Source of the DNA: JACDAN01 sp963834825
GTDB taxonomy: Bacteria; Actinomycetota; Thermoleophilia; Gaiellales; Gaiellaceae
Assembly (NCBI GenBank): GCA_963834825.1
Contig: CAWICZ010000015.1
Span: forward strand, 62,001-126,000
Direction of reading: 5' to 3'
Length of the DNA: 64,000 bases
The position numbers and the translations under genes were made by a program. Positions 1-8,029 of this stretch are shown here, piece by piece. Every line of letters begins with the position of its first letter. The stretch's first letter is position 1. The notes beneath the pieces were generated by a model. That model searched no databases and had not been told where the DNA came from. It worked only from the letters and a program-made list of their open reading frames with translations.

Positions 1-2
1 CG

Positions 3-722
3 GACGTGCCGCCGCGGGTGGCGATGGCGGTCGAGCGGGCGATGGCGAAGAACCCCGCCGATCGCTTCCAGTCGATGGGTGAGCTCTGCTCGGAGCTCGA
101 GGCGGAGCTCGCCGGCCTGGACCCGGCCTCGGAGGAGGCGACGATGATCGCAGGCCGGCCCGTGACGCCGGCCCAGCCGCGGCGCGCCGAAAGGCGGCGG
201 CGCGGCGGCTTCCTTTGGCCGATCGCCGCCGTCCTCGCCGTGTTCACGGTCGCAGCCTTCGCCGCGTTCGGGGCGTTCACCCTGCGGAACGGCGACGGAT
301 CTCCTGACGCTGCGCCGAATGCTCCGATCAGGCTTCAGGGCGTGGCCGCGTACGACCCCGAGGGCGGTGACGGGGAGCACGACGCCGAGGCTCCGCTCGC
401 CACAGACGGAAACACGGGGACGTACTGGACGACCGAGACCTACGAGGACTTCTCCAATTCGAAGGACGGCGTCGGGCTCGTCCTCGATGCGCGCAGGGAA
501 GCCGAGCCTCGGGCGATCACCGTCCTCTCGGAGACGCCCGGCTTTCAGGCCGAGATTCGCGCAGGAAACTCCCGGCAAGGCCCGTTCCGGACCGTGTCAG
601 AGTCACAAACCGTCGAGAGCGAGACCTCGTTCGACCTGAACGAGGCGAAGGCCCGCTACTTCGTCGTCTGGATCACCGACCTCGACGGTCGGGCTCGCAT
701 CAACGAGGTTCGCGTCTCCTAG
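3..722 (+). CDS. Ser/Thr protein kinase, C-terminal part, with discoidin-like extracellular domain (partial)
   Basis: The reading frame is open at the window edge, so the start and most of the kinase domain are missing. The visible part begins with the last kinase helix (a KNPADRFQSMGEL stretch, typical of Hanks-type kinase C-lobes). A proline/arginine-rich linker follows, then one membrane span (FLWPIAAVLAVFTVAAF) and about 130 outer residues with GVAAYDPEGGDGEHD and ATDGNTGTYWTTETY, which resemble discoidin/galactose-binding modules on actinobacterial kinases. This suggests a sensor kinase with an extracytoplasmic sugar- or wall-binding domain. It converges on ddl: both TAG stops share the palindrome CTAG at 719-722. 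Confidence 0.8.
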   Translation, partial: DVPPRVAMAVERAMAKNPADRFQSMGELCSELEAELAGLDPASEEATMIAGRPVTPAQPRRAERRRRGGFLWPIAAVLAVFTVAAFAAFGAFTLRNGDGSPDAAPNAPIRLQGVAAYDPEGGDGEHDAEAPLATDGNTGTYWTTETYEDFSNSKDGVGLVLDARREAEPRAITVLSETPGFQAEIRAGNSRQGPFRTVSESQTVESETSFDLNEAKARYFVVWITDLDGRARINEVRVS

Positions 723-1744
723 AACTCGAGCGTCGAGCGGCGCTCGTGCCGCTCGAGCGCGAGCTCGATCAGGCGGTCGAGCAGCTCGGGATAGGAGATC
801 CCCGAGGCCTCGAAGAGCTTGGCGTAGACGCTCGTCGCCGTGAACCCGGGGATCGTGTTCAGCTCGTTGACCAGCACCTCCCCGTCGGCCGTCACGAAGC
901 AGTCGGCGCGGGCCATGCCCTCGCAGTCCGAGGCGATGAATGCCTCGACGCTGACCTGCTGGACGCGCTCGATCGCCGTCTCGGGGATCCGCGGCGGGAT
1001 GATCAGGTCCATCCCGCCCTCGTCGTACTTGGCCGAGTAGTCGTACCAGTCGACGCCGCCGAAGCCGTGCGCCTCGATCTCGCCCGGGATCGATGCGATC
1101 GGCTCGCGGTTGCCGAGCACCCCGCATTCCACCTCGACCCCGTCGACGAACTCCTCGACGAGCACCTTCTCGTCGTGGCGCCGCGCGAGCGCGACCGCCT
1201 GCGCCAGTTGCTCCGCTCGCTCGACCTTCGTGATCCCGACCGAGGACCCGAGCCGCGCCGGCTTGACGAACACCGGATAGCCGAACGGGTTCTCGGGGCG
1301 GTCGCCGTTCCGCAGGGTCACGGAGCGCGTGACCGGGATGCCCTTGTCGCGACAGACGGACTTGAAGAGATCCTTGTCCATGCAGAGCGCCGAGGCCGTC
1401 ACACCGGCACCGACGTAGGGCACGTCGGCGAGCTCGAGCAGACCCTGGACGGTCCCGTCCTCACCGAAGGGCCCGTGCAGGATCGGCAGCACGACGTCGA
1501 CCCGACCCAGGGCCTCGGGCGGCGATCCCACCGTCGGCACGGGCAGCGTCTCCGCAACGGGGCGCTCGAGCTCCTTCAGGCCCGAGTTCAGCGCCCAGCG
1601 CCCCTCCCGGTCGATCTCGATCGTCTCGATCTCGTAGCGCTCCGGATCGAGCGCGTCCACGACCGACCGTGCGGAGAGGACGGAGATCTCGTGCTCGCTC
1701 GATCGCCCGCCGGCGACGACGGCGACACGGATCTTCTTGCTCAC
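719..1744 (-). CDS. ddl: D-alanine--D-alanine ligase
   Basis: 341 residues, the usual Ddl length. It makes the D-Ala-D-Ala dipeptide for peptidoglycan precursors in the cytoplasm, using ATP. The N-terminus has AVVAGGRSSEHEISVLSA, the Ddl signature, then LHGPFGEDGTVQGLLE and an ATP-grasp core with PVFVKPARLGSSVGI. The C-terminus has VLVNELNTIPGFTATS. The ATG overlaps the 3' end of the upstream PASTA kinase gene by four bases, so it is probably the last gene of the cell-wall operon. Confidence 0.95.
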   Translation of the reverse strand: MSKKIRVAVVAGGRSSEHEISVLSARSVVDALDPERYEIETIEIDREGRWALNSGLKELERPVAETLPVPTVGSPPEALGRVDVVLPILHGPFGEDGTVQGLLELADVPYVGAGVTASALCMDKDLFKSVCRDKGIPVTRSVTLRNGDRPENPFGYPVFVKPARLGSSVGITKVERAEQLAQAVALARRHDEKVLVEEFVDGVEVECGVLGNREPIASIPGEIEAHGFGGVDWYDYSAKYDEGGMDLIIPPRIPETAIERVQQVSVEAFIASDCEGMARADCFVTADGEVLVNELNTIPGFTATSVYAKLFEASGISYPELLDRLIELALERHERRSTLEF

Positions 1745-3720
1745 GGCACGGGCGCCGGCGGGGGCGGAGGCGGCTCGGGCGCCGGGGGCGGCGGCTCGGG
1801 TTGCTCGGTGAGCCGACCGACGAAGAGCGTCACCGTCGCGCCCGGCTCCGCCTGTTCGCCCGGAGGCGGTGTCTGGCTGATGACCACGCCGTCCTCGTCG
1901 GGGTTCTGGGTCGGCGTATCCCGGATCGCGACCTCCCAGCCCTCGTTCTCGAGCGTCGCCTGCGCGCTCGACTCGTCGAGCCCGCGAACGTCGGGCACCG
2001 CGGTCGTCGACTGGCCGGTCGAGACGCTGACCGTCACCCGAGACCCAGGCGGCACCAATGCGCCAGGCGACGGATCCTGGTCGACGACGGTGCCCTCAGG
2101 CTCCGACGCGTCGACGCTCCGGCGCAGTGGCGTGAAGCCGGAGCGGCGAAGCTGCTCGGCGGCGCTGTCGTACGACTGGCCGATGACGTTCGGCACGCCG
2201 ATCGTCTGCTGACCCTTGGAGATGTTGATGCGGACGGTGCTGCCGCGGACGATGCTCGTCCCGCCGCTCGGATCCTGGGCGATGACGGTGCCCGACGGCT
2301 GGTCGGAGAAGATGTCGACGCCGTTCGGCACGAGTCCCGCGGCGCGCAGGGTGGAGATCGCGTCGGCCTCCCGCGCGCCGACGACGTCCGGCACGACGAC
2401 TCTCGCCTTCCCGCTGGAGACCACCAGCCGCACGGCGTTCCCTCGCTGGATCCGTTCGCCGGCCGACGGCTCCTGACGGAAGACGATGCCGCGCGGAACC
2501 GATTCGTGCGACCGCGAGATCACAACCGGCCGCAGATCGGCGTTCAGGATGTTCCGGCGGGCCACGGGCAGGCGCTGACCCTCGACGAAGGGAACGGCGA
2601 CGGGCCTGGTGGCGCTGAGCTCGTCCTGGATCCGGTCCCAGGCGTAGAAGCCGCCGACGACCGCGCCGGCGAGGAGGAGAACCGCCAGCAGCCACGGCCA
2701 GATCGGCCGGCGCCGGCGCCGCGGCTCGTCGTAGTCGTAGTACGGGCTCCGGTAAGGCTCGTCCGCGCTCGGAGTCACGACGGGTCGGCGCGAGATCATG
2801 GTCGGTGCGCTCTCCGCGAGCCCCGCGCCAGCGAGCACAGCCGTGGCCGCCTCGGCCGTCTCGGAGGTGACACCCGCGCCGCCTGCGACCCGCGCCAGCT
2901 CCTGCTCCATCTCCTCGGCGCTCTCGAAGCGGTCGGACGGATCCTTCGCGAGCGCCCGCAGCACGATCATGTCCAGGTCGGCGGAGATCTCCGGCCGCTG
3001 CTCCGACGGCGGCTTGGGGACCTCCGACAGGTGCTTCATGGCGATCTCGAGCGGCGTCTCGCCGGTGAAGGGCAGCTTGCCGGTCAGCAGCTCGTAGAGG
3101 ACGATGCCGACGGAGTACACGTCGGACCGCTGGTCGACCGGCGCCCCGCGCGCCTGTTCCGGAGAGAGGTACTGCGCAGTCCCGACGATCGAGCCCGCCT
3201 CGGTCATCTGACTCGCGGTCGTGCGGGAAATGCCGAAGTCCGTGACCTTGAACCGCTCGTCCCCGGATCCGTCCTGGACGAGCAGCACGTTGTGGGGCTT
3301 GATGTCCCGGTGGACGATCCCTCGCCTGTGCGCGAAGCCGATCGCGCGCAGGATCTGGCGCGTGACCTCGATCGCATCGCGGATCGGGAGAGGGCCGTCG
3401 GCGACGATGCGCTCCTTGAGGCTCCGACCCTCGAGGTACTCCATGGCGATGTAGTAGGTGCCTTCGGCCTCGCCGCGGTCGTAGATCGAGACGATGTTGG
3501 GATGGGACAGCCCGGCCGCGTTCTTCGCCTCTCGGCGGAACCGCTCGACGAACTGATCGTCGCTCGCGTGGCGGTCGTTCAGGATCTTGATCGCGACCCG
3601 GCGTCCGAGCTCCTCGTCTTCGGCCAGGTAGACGTTCGCCATGCCGCCCGAGCCGAGTTTCCGGATGATCCGGTAGCGCTCGTCGAAGAGCGTGCCGATC
3701 ATGGTGTCGGAGACGGCCAT
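1741..3720 (-). CDS. pknB: PASTA-domain Ser/Thr protein kinase (PknB/StkP type)
   Basis: 659 residues from the ATG at 3720, four bases after the pbpA stop; a longer open frame upstream is only an overlap with pbpA. Residues ~15-275 form a Hanks kinase: glycine loop LGSGGMANVYLAE, VAIKIL lysine, catalytic loop IVHRDIKPHNVLL, DFGIS. A proline/arginine linker leads to one membrane span (WPWLLAVLLLAGAVVGGFYAW, ~residue 355). Four PASTA repeats follow (VPFVEGQ, VPDVVGA, VPNVIGQ, VPDVRGL), then a Pro-rich tail. PASTA domains bind muropeptides or lipid II, so the protein probably senses wall status and phosphorylates FHA proteins and wall enzymes of the same operon. Confidence 0.95.
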   Translation of the reverse strand: MAVSDTMIGTLFDERYRIIRKLGSGGMANVYLAEDEELGRRVAIKILNDRHASDDQFVERFRREAKNAAGLSHPNIVSIYDRGEAEGTYYIAMEYLEGRSLKERIVADGPLPIRDAIEVTRQILRAIGFAHRRGIVHRDIKPHNVLLVQDGSGDERFKVTDFGISRTTASQMTEAGSIVGTAQYLSPEQARGAPVDQRSDVYSVGIVLYELLTGKLPFTGETPLEIAMKHLSEVPKPPSEQRPEISADLDMIVLRALAKDPSDRFESAEEMEQELARVAGGAGVTSETAEAATAVLAGAGLAESAPTMISRRPVVTPSADEPYRSPYYDYDEPRRRRRPIWPWLLAVLLLAGAVVGGFYAWDRIQDELSATRPVAVPFVEGQRLPVARRNILNADLRPVVISRSHESVPRGIVFRQEPSAGERIQRGNAVRLVVSSGKARVVVPDVVGAREADAISTLRAAGLVPNGVDIFSDQPSGTVIAQDPSGGTSIVRGSTVRINISKGQQTIGVPNVIGQSYDSAAEQLRRSGFTPLRRSVDASEPEGTVVDQDPSPGALVPPGSRVTVSVSTGQSTTAVPDVRGLDESSAQATLENEGWEVAIRDTPTQNPDEDGVVISQTPPPGEQAEPGATVTLFVGRLTEQPEPPPPAPEPPPPPPAPVP

Positions 3721-3724
3721 GCGC

Positions 3725-5203
3725 CTAACCCGTTGAGTTCGACGGCGTTCGTAGCAGCGCCTGCATGATCTGCTTCGCGATCGGAGCGGCGACCTCACCG
3801 CCGGTCGCGGTCTGGTTCTGGAGCACGACGGCGATCGCGACCTGCGGGTCCTCGACCGGAGCAAAGGCGATGAACCACGCCGTGTTGCGGCCCGCAACTC
3901 CGGTCTCGGCCGTTCCGGTCTTCCCGGCGACGCGGACGCCCGGGATCTGAGCCGCGGTTCCGGTTCCGCTCGAGACGACGCCCTCCATCATCGACGCGAT
4001 CTCGCCGGCGACCTCGCGCTTCACCGCGCGGCGAAGCTCGTCCGGCTGGATCCTGAGCAGCAGGGTGCCGTCCGGCTTCCGGATCCGATCGGTCAGCGTC
4101 GTCTTCATGACCACGCCGCCGTTCCCGATCGCCCCGGCGACCATCGCCATCTGCAGCGGCGTCACGAGCATTCGCTCCTGTCCGAACGCGAGCCGCCCGG
4201 GATCGGCTCTCGACTCCTGGGAGCGGGGTAGCAGCCTCCGGCCCTGGTAGAGCCCGCTCGGCGACCGCTCTCCGGACGGCAAATCGACCGGCGGGTCCTC
4301 GTAGAAGCCGAAGCGCCGCGCGTAGTCCAGGATCGGCTCCGGCCCCATCTTCTTCCCCATCTCGCAGAAGGACGAGTTGATCGAGTTGACCATCGCCTGG
4401 GTGAAGGTCACGGTCCCGAACGGCCTCGTCGTGTCGTAGTTGTTGACGCGCTTGCCGTACTCGATGCAGTAGCCCGGATCGAAAAAGGTCGACTCCGGCG
4501 TGTAGGTGCCCGTGTCGAGCGCAGCCGCCGCGGTCACAACCTTGAAGATCGACCCGGGGGTGAAGAGACCGCTCGTCGTCCGGTTGAGCAGCGGCGCGAC
4601 GCCGCAGGGGCCGGCGCCCCGCTGGATGCGCCCGAAATTCCGCTCGACGAGGTTCGGGTTGTACGTGGGGCTCGAGGCCATGACCAGCACCTTGCCGGTC
4701 TTGGGGTCGATCGCCGCGGCAGCTCCACACTGCCCGGCGAGCGCGTCCATCGCCACCCTCTGCGCGCGCGGGCGCAGCGTCAAGATCAGGTCGTTGCCCT
4801 CGATCGTCGCCCCGCGGATCCGGTCGAGGGTTGTCTCCAGCAAGGTCGAGAGGTTGGCGTTCGCGCCGGTCAGGTAGTCGTTGCGTGACTGTTCGATTCC
4901 CGAGCGCGAGCGCGCCTGGGTCGAGTAGCCGACGGCGTGCGCGAAGAGCTCTCCGGTCGGGTAGCGGCGGAAGTAGAAGGTCTGGCCCTTCACCTTCCGC
5001 GGGCGGTTCCGCGCGAGCACCGTGCGGTCGGCGGCGAAGATCGCACCGCGCTTGATCGTGAACTGCGCGACGACCTTGATCGCGTTGTCGCGGCGATCGG
5101 CCAGGCTCGGCGCGGCCCACGCCTGCCAGTAAGTCGTCCCGAGGATCAGCGCGATCACCAACACGAGCGAGGCGACCGCGAGGCTCCGGATCTGGCCGTT
5201 CAT
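3725..5203 (-). CDS. pbpA: Penicillin-binding protein (class B transpeptidase, PbpA type)
   Basis: 492 residues. The N-terminus is a single signal-anchor (SLAVASLVLVIALILGTTYWQAW), followed by a dimerisation region and a transpeptidase domain. Active-site motifs are visible: GSIFKVV (SxxK), SINSSF (SxN) and AGKTGTAE (KTG). Class B PBPs crosslink peptidoglycan with a SEDS partner, and the next gene upstream encodes FtsW/RodA. I chose the ATG at 5203, where the upstream frame ends in an ATGA overlap. Its ribosome-binding site GGAAGGGG lies in the end of the dispersed palindrome at 5204-5361. A longer in-frame start at 5266 would translate that element and is less likely. Confidence 0.93.
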   Translation of the reverse strand: MNGQIRSLAVASLVLVIALILGTTYWQAWAAPSLADRRDNAIKVVAQFTIKRGAIFAADRTVLARNRPRKVKGQTFYFRRYPTGELFAHAVGYSTQARSRSGIEQSRNDYLTGANANLSTLLETTLDRIRGATIEGNDLILTLRPRAQRVAMDALAGQCGAAAAIDPKTGKVLVMASSPTYNPNLVERNFGRIQRGAGPCGVAPLLNRTTSGLFTPGSIFKVVTAAAALDTGTYTPESTFFDPGYCIEYGKRVNNYDTTRPFGTVTFTQAMVNSINSSFCEMGKKMGPEPILDYARRFGFYEDPPVDLPSGERSPSGLYQGRRLLPRSQESRADPGRLAFGQERMLVTPLQMAMVAGAIGNGGVVMKTTLTDRIRKPDGTLLLRIQPDELRRAVKREVAGEIASMMEGVVSSGTGTAAQIPGVRVAGKTGTAETGVAGRNTAWFIAFAPVEDPQVAIAVVLQNQTATGGEVAAPIAKQIMQALLRTPSNSTG

Positions 5204-6633
5204 TGGTGCCCCTTCCAGTAATGCCGTCGGAATTCTGGGTCGCGAGCACCAAGCCAGAGGTCGCACTCGCCCGCGGCCAAGGCTGAGCTAAGCCTTGGTG
5301 AGGGCGAGGGCGGGCTCTGGCGCCGCGTGATCGCGGGCCAGAAACCGGCATGTATTGCTGGATGGGGCGCCATTCCTTCGTTGGCTCGATTCGAGACGAG
5401 CAGGAGGCCGGCGAGCAGCACGAAGTTCGCGACGATGCTGGAGCCGCCGTAGCTGACGAAGGGGAGCGTGATCCCGGTGAGCGGGATCAGCCGGACGATC
5501 CCGCCGATGATGATGAAGGCCTGGAGCGTGAACGCGAAGGTCAGGCCGACTGCGAGGAGCTTCGAGAACCCGTCACGGGCGAGCAGCGCGATTCGGAACC
5601 CGCGCGCCGCAAAGAGCATGTAGACGAGCAGGAACGCCGAGATCCCGATCAGTCCGAGCTCCTGCGCGAGCGCGGAGTAGATGAAGTCGGTGTTGAGGTA
5701 GGGGATCAGCGGGTTGCCGTCGGCGTTGGTGTACGTGCCCTTGCCGAAGCCGGTCCCGCCAAAGCCCCCGTTGGCGATCGAATAGAGCGACTGGACGGTC
5801 TGGTACCCGGAGTCGAACGGGTCGGCCCAGGGATTCCGCCAGATCTCGATCCGCTCTTGGACGCGCGGGAGGAGGCTGTAGACCCCCGCCGCACCGGCGA
5901 CGAAGAGCGCCGCTCCGGCGAGCACGAACCACACCCGCGCCGTCGCGACGTACAGCATCGCCAGGAAGATCCCGAAGTAGAGCAGGCCGCCTCCCAGATC
6001 GTTCGTGATCACGAGCACGGCCATCGCGCCGCCCCAGATCAGGAAGAGTGGCCCCAGATCCTTGAGCCGGAACTGCGCCAGCACCTCGCGTTTCTCCCGC
6101 AGGTATCCGGCGAGGAAGACGATCAGGAGAATCTTGGCGAACTCGCCCGGCTGGAAGTGGATCGGGCCGACGCTGACCCAGAGGCGCGCCCCGTTGACGG
6201 TGTCGCCGAGGAATGGAATCACGGGGAGCACGAGCAGCGCGATCGCGCCGAGGCCGAACAGGTACTTGTAGCTCTCGAGCTTGCGGTAGTCCTCGCGCAG
6301 CAGGAAGAGCGTCGTCGAGAAGGCGCCGAGCCCGATCACGATCCAGACCCCCTGCCTAAAGGCGTCGTCCTGGTCGAGACGGTAGATCTCCGTCAGGCCG
6401 AGCCCGGTCAGGAGCGCCGCCATCGGCAGCAGGTACGGGTCGGCGTTCGGCACGGTGATCCGCGCGACCACGTGGGCGACGAGGTACAGGCCGAGGAAGA
6501 AGAGGCCGTAGGACAGCGACGCGGAGTTCACGACCTCCTGCTGCGCGATGTAGACGCTCGCGAAGCCGAACCCGACGAGCATGCCGACGACGACGAGGCT
6601 GGCGAGCTCACTGTTGCGGAGGCTCATCGGCAT
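5200..6633 (-). CDS. ftsW: SEDS-family peptidoglycan glycosyltransferase (FtsW/RodA)
   Basis: A polytopic membrane protein of the SEDS family, which polymerises lipid II. Visible features are about ten membrane spans, NDLGGGLLYFGIFLAML, a large outer loop with NPWADPFDSGYQ, LAQELGLIG and the family motif PFVSYGGSS. FtsW and RodA cannot be told apart here; synteny fits the mycobacterial rodA-pbpA pair. I prefer the ATG at 6633 (in GTGATG) before MSLRNSELASLVVVGM. The frame is open further up to 6807, but that part includes a hydrophobic stretch that may belong to the phosphatase. The last ~60 residues are encoded by palindromic copy A and look non-native. Confidence 0.9.
   Translation of the reverse strand: MPMSLRNSELASLVVVGMLVGFGFASVYIAQQEVVNSASLSYGLFFLGLYLVAHVVARITVPNADPYLLPMAALLTGLGLTEIYRLDQDDAFRQGVWIVIGLGAFSTTLFLLREDYRKLESYKYLFGLGAIALLVLPVIPFLGDTVNGARLWVSVGPIHFQPGEFAKILLIVFLAGYLREKREVLAQFRLKDLGPLFLIWGGAMAVLVITNDLGGGLLYFGIFLAMLYVATARVWFVLAGAALFVAGAAGVYSLLPRVQERIEIWRNPWADPFDSGYQTVQSLYSIANGGFGGTGFGKGTYTNADGNPLIPYLNTDFIYSALAQELGLIGISAFLLVYMLFAARGFRIALLARDGFSKLLAVGLTFAFTLQAFIIIGGIVRLIPLTGITLPFVSYGGSSIVANFVLLAGLLLVSNRANEGMAPHPAIHAGFWPAITRRQSPPSPSPRLSSALAAGECDLWLGARDPEFRRHYWKGHQ
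5204..5361 (-). repeat. Dispersed palindromic leader element, copy A (upstream of pbpA)
   Basis: About 158 bases, strongly similar to 50407-50561 and partly to 36023-36069. The ends form an inverted repeat (CCAGTAATGCCG near 5215; CGGCATGTATTGCTGG to 5361). Inside, TTCTGG pairs with CCAGAA. The centre is a perfect 8-bp stem: CCAAGGCT at 5277-5284 with AGCCTTGG at 5291-5298. Read as minus-strand RNA, it ends in GGAAGGGGCACCAATG, which supplies the ribosome-binding site and start of pbpA. The upstream ftsW frame runs through the element to a stop overlapping the pbpA ATG. It may be a structured RNA regulator or a mobile palindrome. Confidence 0.8.
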
Positions 6634-6767
6634 CACTCCGGCCAGGATCCAGATCAGGGCCGCGGCGACGATCAGCAGCACGGCGAGCGCGGCGAGGATC
6701 ATCAGCGTCCTGCTCCGTCGGCTCGGTTCCTCCTCGACCGCCGACCACCGGATAGCCGTCGGACTCG

Positions 6768-7553
6768 TCAAGCGTGTCCGCGTGCTCGGTGGCGACCTCG
6801 GAGGCAATCACCGTGTCCTCGGTTTGCTCCCCGGGCTCGACGGCTGCAAGCTCGAAGAAGACGACGGTGATGTTGTCCTCGCCGCCGACTGCGGTTCGCC
6901 GCGTTGACGAGCGCCTTGGCCGCCTCTTTCAGATCCCCGCGGTTCTGCTCGACGGCGTCGAGGATCGTCGCCTCGTCGACCATGTCGGTGAGCCCGTCCG
7001 AGCAGATCAGGAACAGGTCGCCCGCCGCTCCCTCAACCGAGAACGTGTCGACGTCCACGTCCGGCTCGGTGCCGACTGCCCGCGTGATCACCGCGCGCTG
7101 AGGGTGGATCTCGGCCTCCTCCGGGGTCAGCTTCCCGCTGCGGACGAGCTCCGCAACGAGCGAGTGGTCGTCGGTCAGCTGCTCGAGTCGCCCGTCGCGG
7201 ATCAGGTAGGCGCGCGAATCGCCGACGTGTCCGATCGCGATCCGGTCCTCCTCGACGAGCGCGACCGTCATCGTCGTCCCCATCCCGGACACTTCACGGT
7301 CCTCGCTCGCCCGACGGAAGACGCGCCGGTTGGCTTCCTCGATCAGGGCCGCGACACGGGCTTCGCCGCTCGAGCCGTTCCCGTCGCTCTCCTGAAGGGC
7401 AGCCGCGGCCAGGCTGGAGGCGACCTCGCCGGCCTTGGCGCCGCCCATCCCGTCCGCGACGGCGAAGAGCGGCGGCTCGAGGACATAGGCGTCCTCGTTC
7501 TGCCGGCGCTTCCGGCCGGCGTGCGAGAGCGCCGCGGTCCGGCCCAGCCTCAC
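6768..7553 (-). CDS. pstP: PP2C-family Ser/Thr phosphatase, frame broken near the C-terminus
   Basis: A metal-dependent phosphatase that reverses the operon kinases. The N-terminus has RRQNEDAYVLEPPLFAVADGMGG (the RxxNED and DGMGG motifs); then GMGTTMTVALV, IGHVGDSRAYL and LICSDGLTDMV. The last motif, GGEDNITVVFFE, is in another frame: the given frame leaves the family after NAANR, so a one-base error sits near 6897. Downstream acidic tail and a hydrophobic segment (MILAALAVLLIVAAALIW, in the ftsW frame) suggest the intact protein extends to about 6634 with a membrane anchor, as PstP proteins do. The GTG start overlaps the fhaB stop by four bases. Confidence 0.88.
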   Translation of the reverse strand: MRLGRTAALSHAGRKRRQNEDAYVLEPPLFAVADGMGGAKAGEVASSLAAAALQESDGNGSSGEARVAALIEEANRRVFRRASEDREVSGMGTTMTVALVEEDRIAIGHVGDSRAYLIRDGRLEQLTDDHSLVAELVRSGKLTPEEAEIHPQRAVITRAVGTEPDVDVDTFSVEGAAGDLFLICSDGLTDMVDEATILDAVEQNRGDLKEAAKALVNAANRSRRRGQHHRRLLRACSRRARGANRGHGDCLRGRHRARGHA

Positions 7554-8029
7554 AGCTCGTACCTCAGGTCGGTCTCGCCGACGCGGATCACGTCCCCTGG
7601 AGAGAGCTTCAGCGGCCGTGTCACCTTCGAGCCGTTCACGAACGTGCCGTTCGTCGACTCGAGGTCCTGGAGCCAGACGCCGTCCCGCCGTGGCTCGATC
7701 CGCGCGTGCTTGACCGAGGCGAACTCGTCGTCATCGAGGACGAGATCGTTCTCGGCCGCCCGGCCCAGCGTGACGGGGGCCGAGTCGAGCTCGCGCTCCG
7801 TGCCCGGGTCGAGCGCTGGGCTCGCCAGCACGACGAGCACGCCGGTGTGCGTTCGACCGAGTCCCGCCGCCGCCGCTTGCTGCGGTGCGAGCACGAAGCT
7901 CTCCTGCGGGAGCCGAAGATCTCTGGCCACCGAGCGGACGATCCGCCAGATGAAGAGGTACAGGAGGACGAGGAACCCGAGCTTCAGGCCGAGCAGAACC
8001 GCTTCGACCTCGACGGCGGCGACGATCAA
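7550..8029 (-). CDS. fhaB: Membrane-anchored FHA-domain protein (FhaB/FipA type)
   Basis: 159 residues from a TTG start that overlaps the fhaA stop (TTGA). The N-terminal membrane span (LLGLKLGFLVLLYLFIWRIVR) is followed by a linker and a C-terminal FHA domain: VTLGRAAENDLVL, SVKHARIE and DLESTNGTFVNG. FHA domains bind phosphothreonine. In mycobacteria the equivalent FipA is a target of operon kinases and recruits division or elongation factors. Gene order and short overlaps support one transcript with fhaA and pstP. Confidence 0.92.
   Translation of the reverse strand: MIVAAVEVEAVLLGLKLGFLVLLYLFIWRIVRSVARDLRLPQESFVLAPQQAAAAGLGRTHTGVLVVLASPALDPGTERELDSAPVTLGRAAENDLVLDDDEFASVKHARIEPRRDGVWLQDLESTNGTFVNGSKVTRPLKLSPGDVIRVGETDLRYEL

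Noticed and set aside
746..3768. Long plus-strand open frames opposite ddl and pknB
   Set aside because: They are antisense shadows produced by high GC; translations are Arg/Asp-rich without domain motifs, while the minus-strand frames carry clear family signatures.
5200..5351. The open frames starting MPVSGPRSRG and MPASGPRSRG inside the palindromes as a conserved peptide
   Set aside because: The same DNA is open in several frames, changes do not favour synonymous sites, and the frames run on as shadows of pbpA and ctaD. RNA or DNA pairing explains the conservation better.
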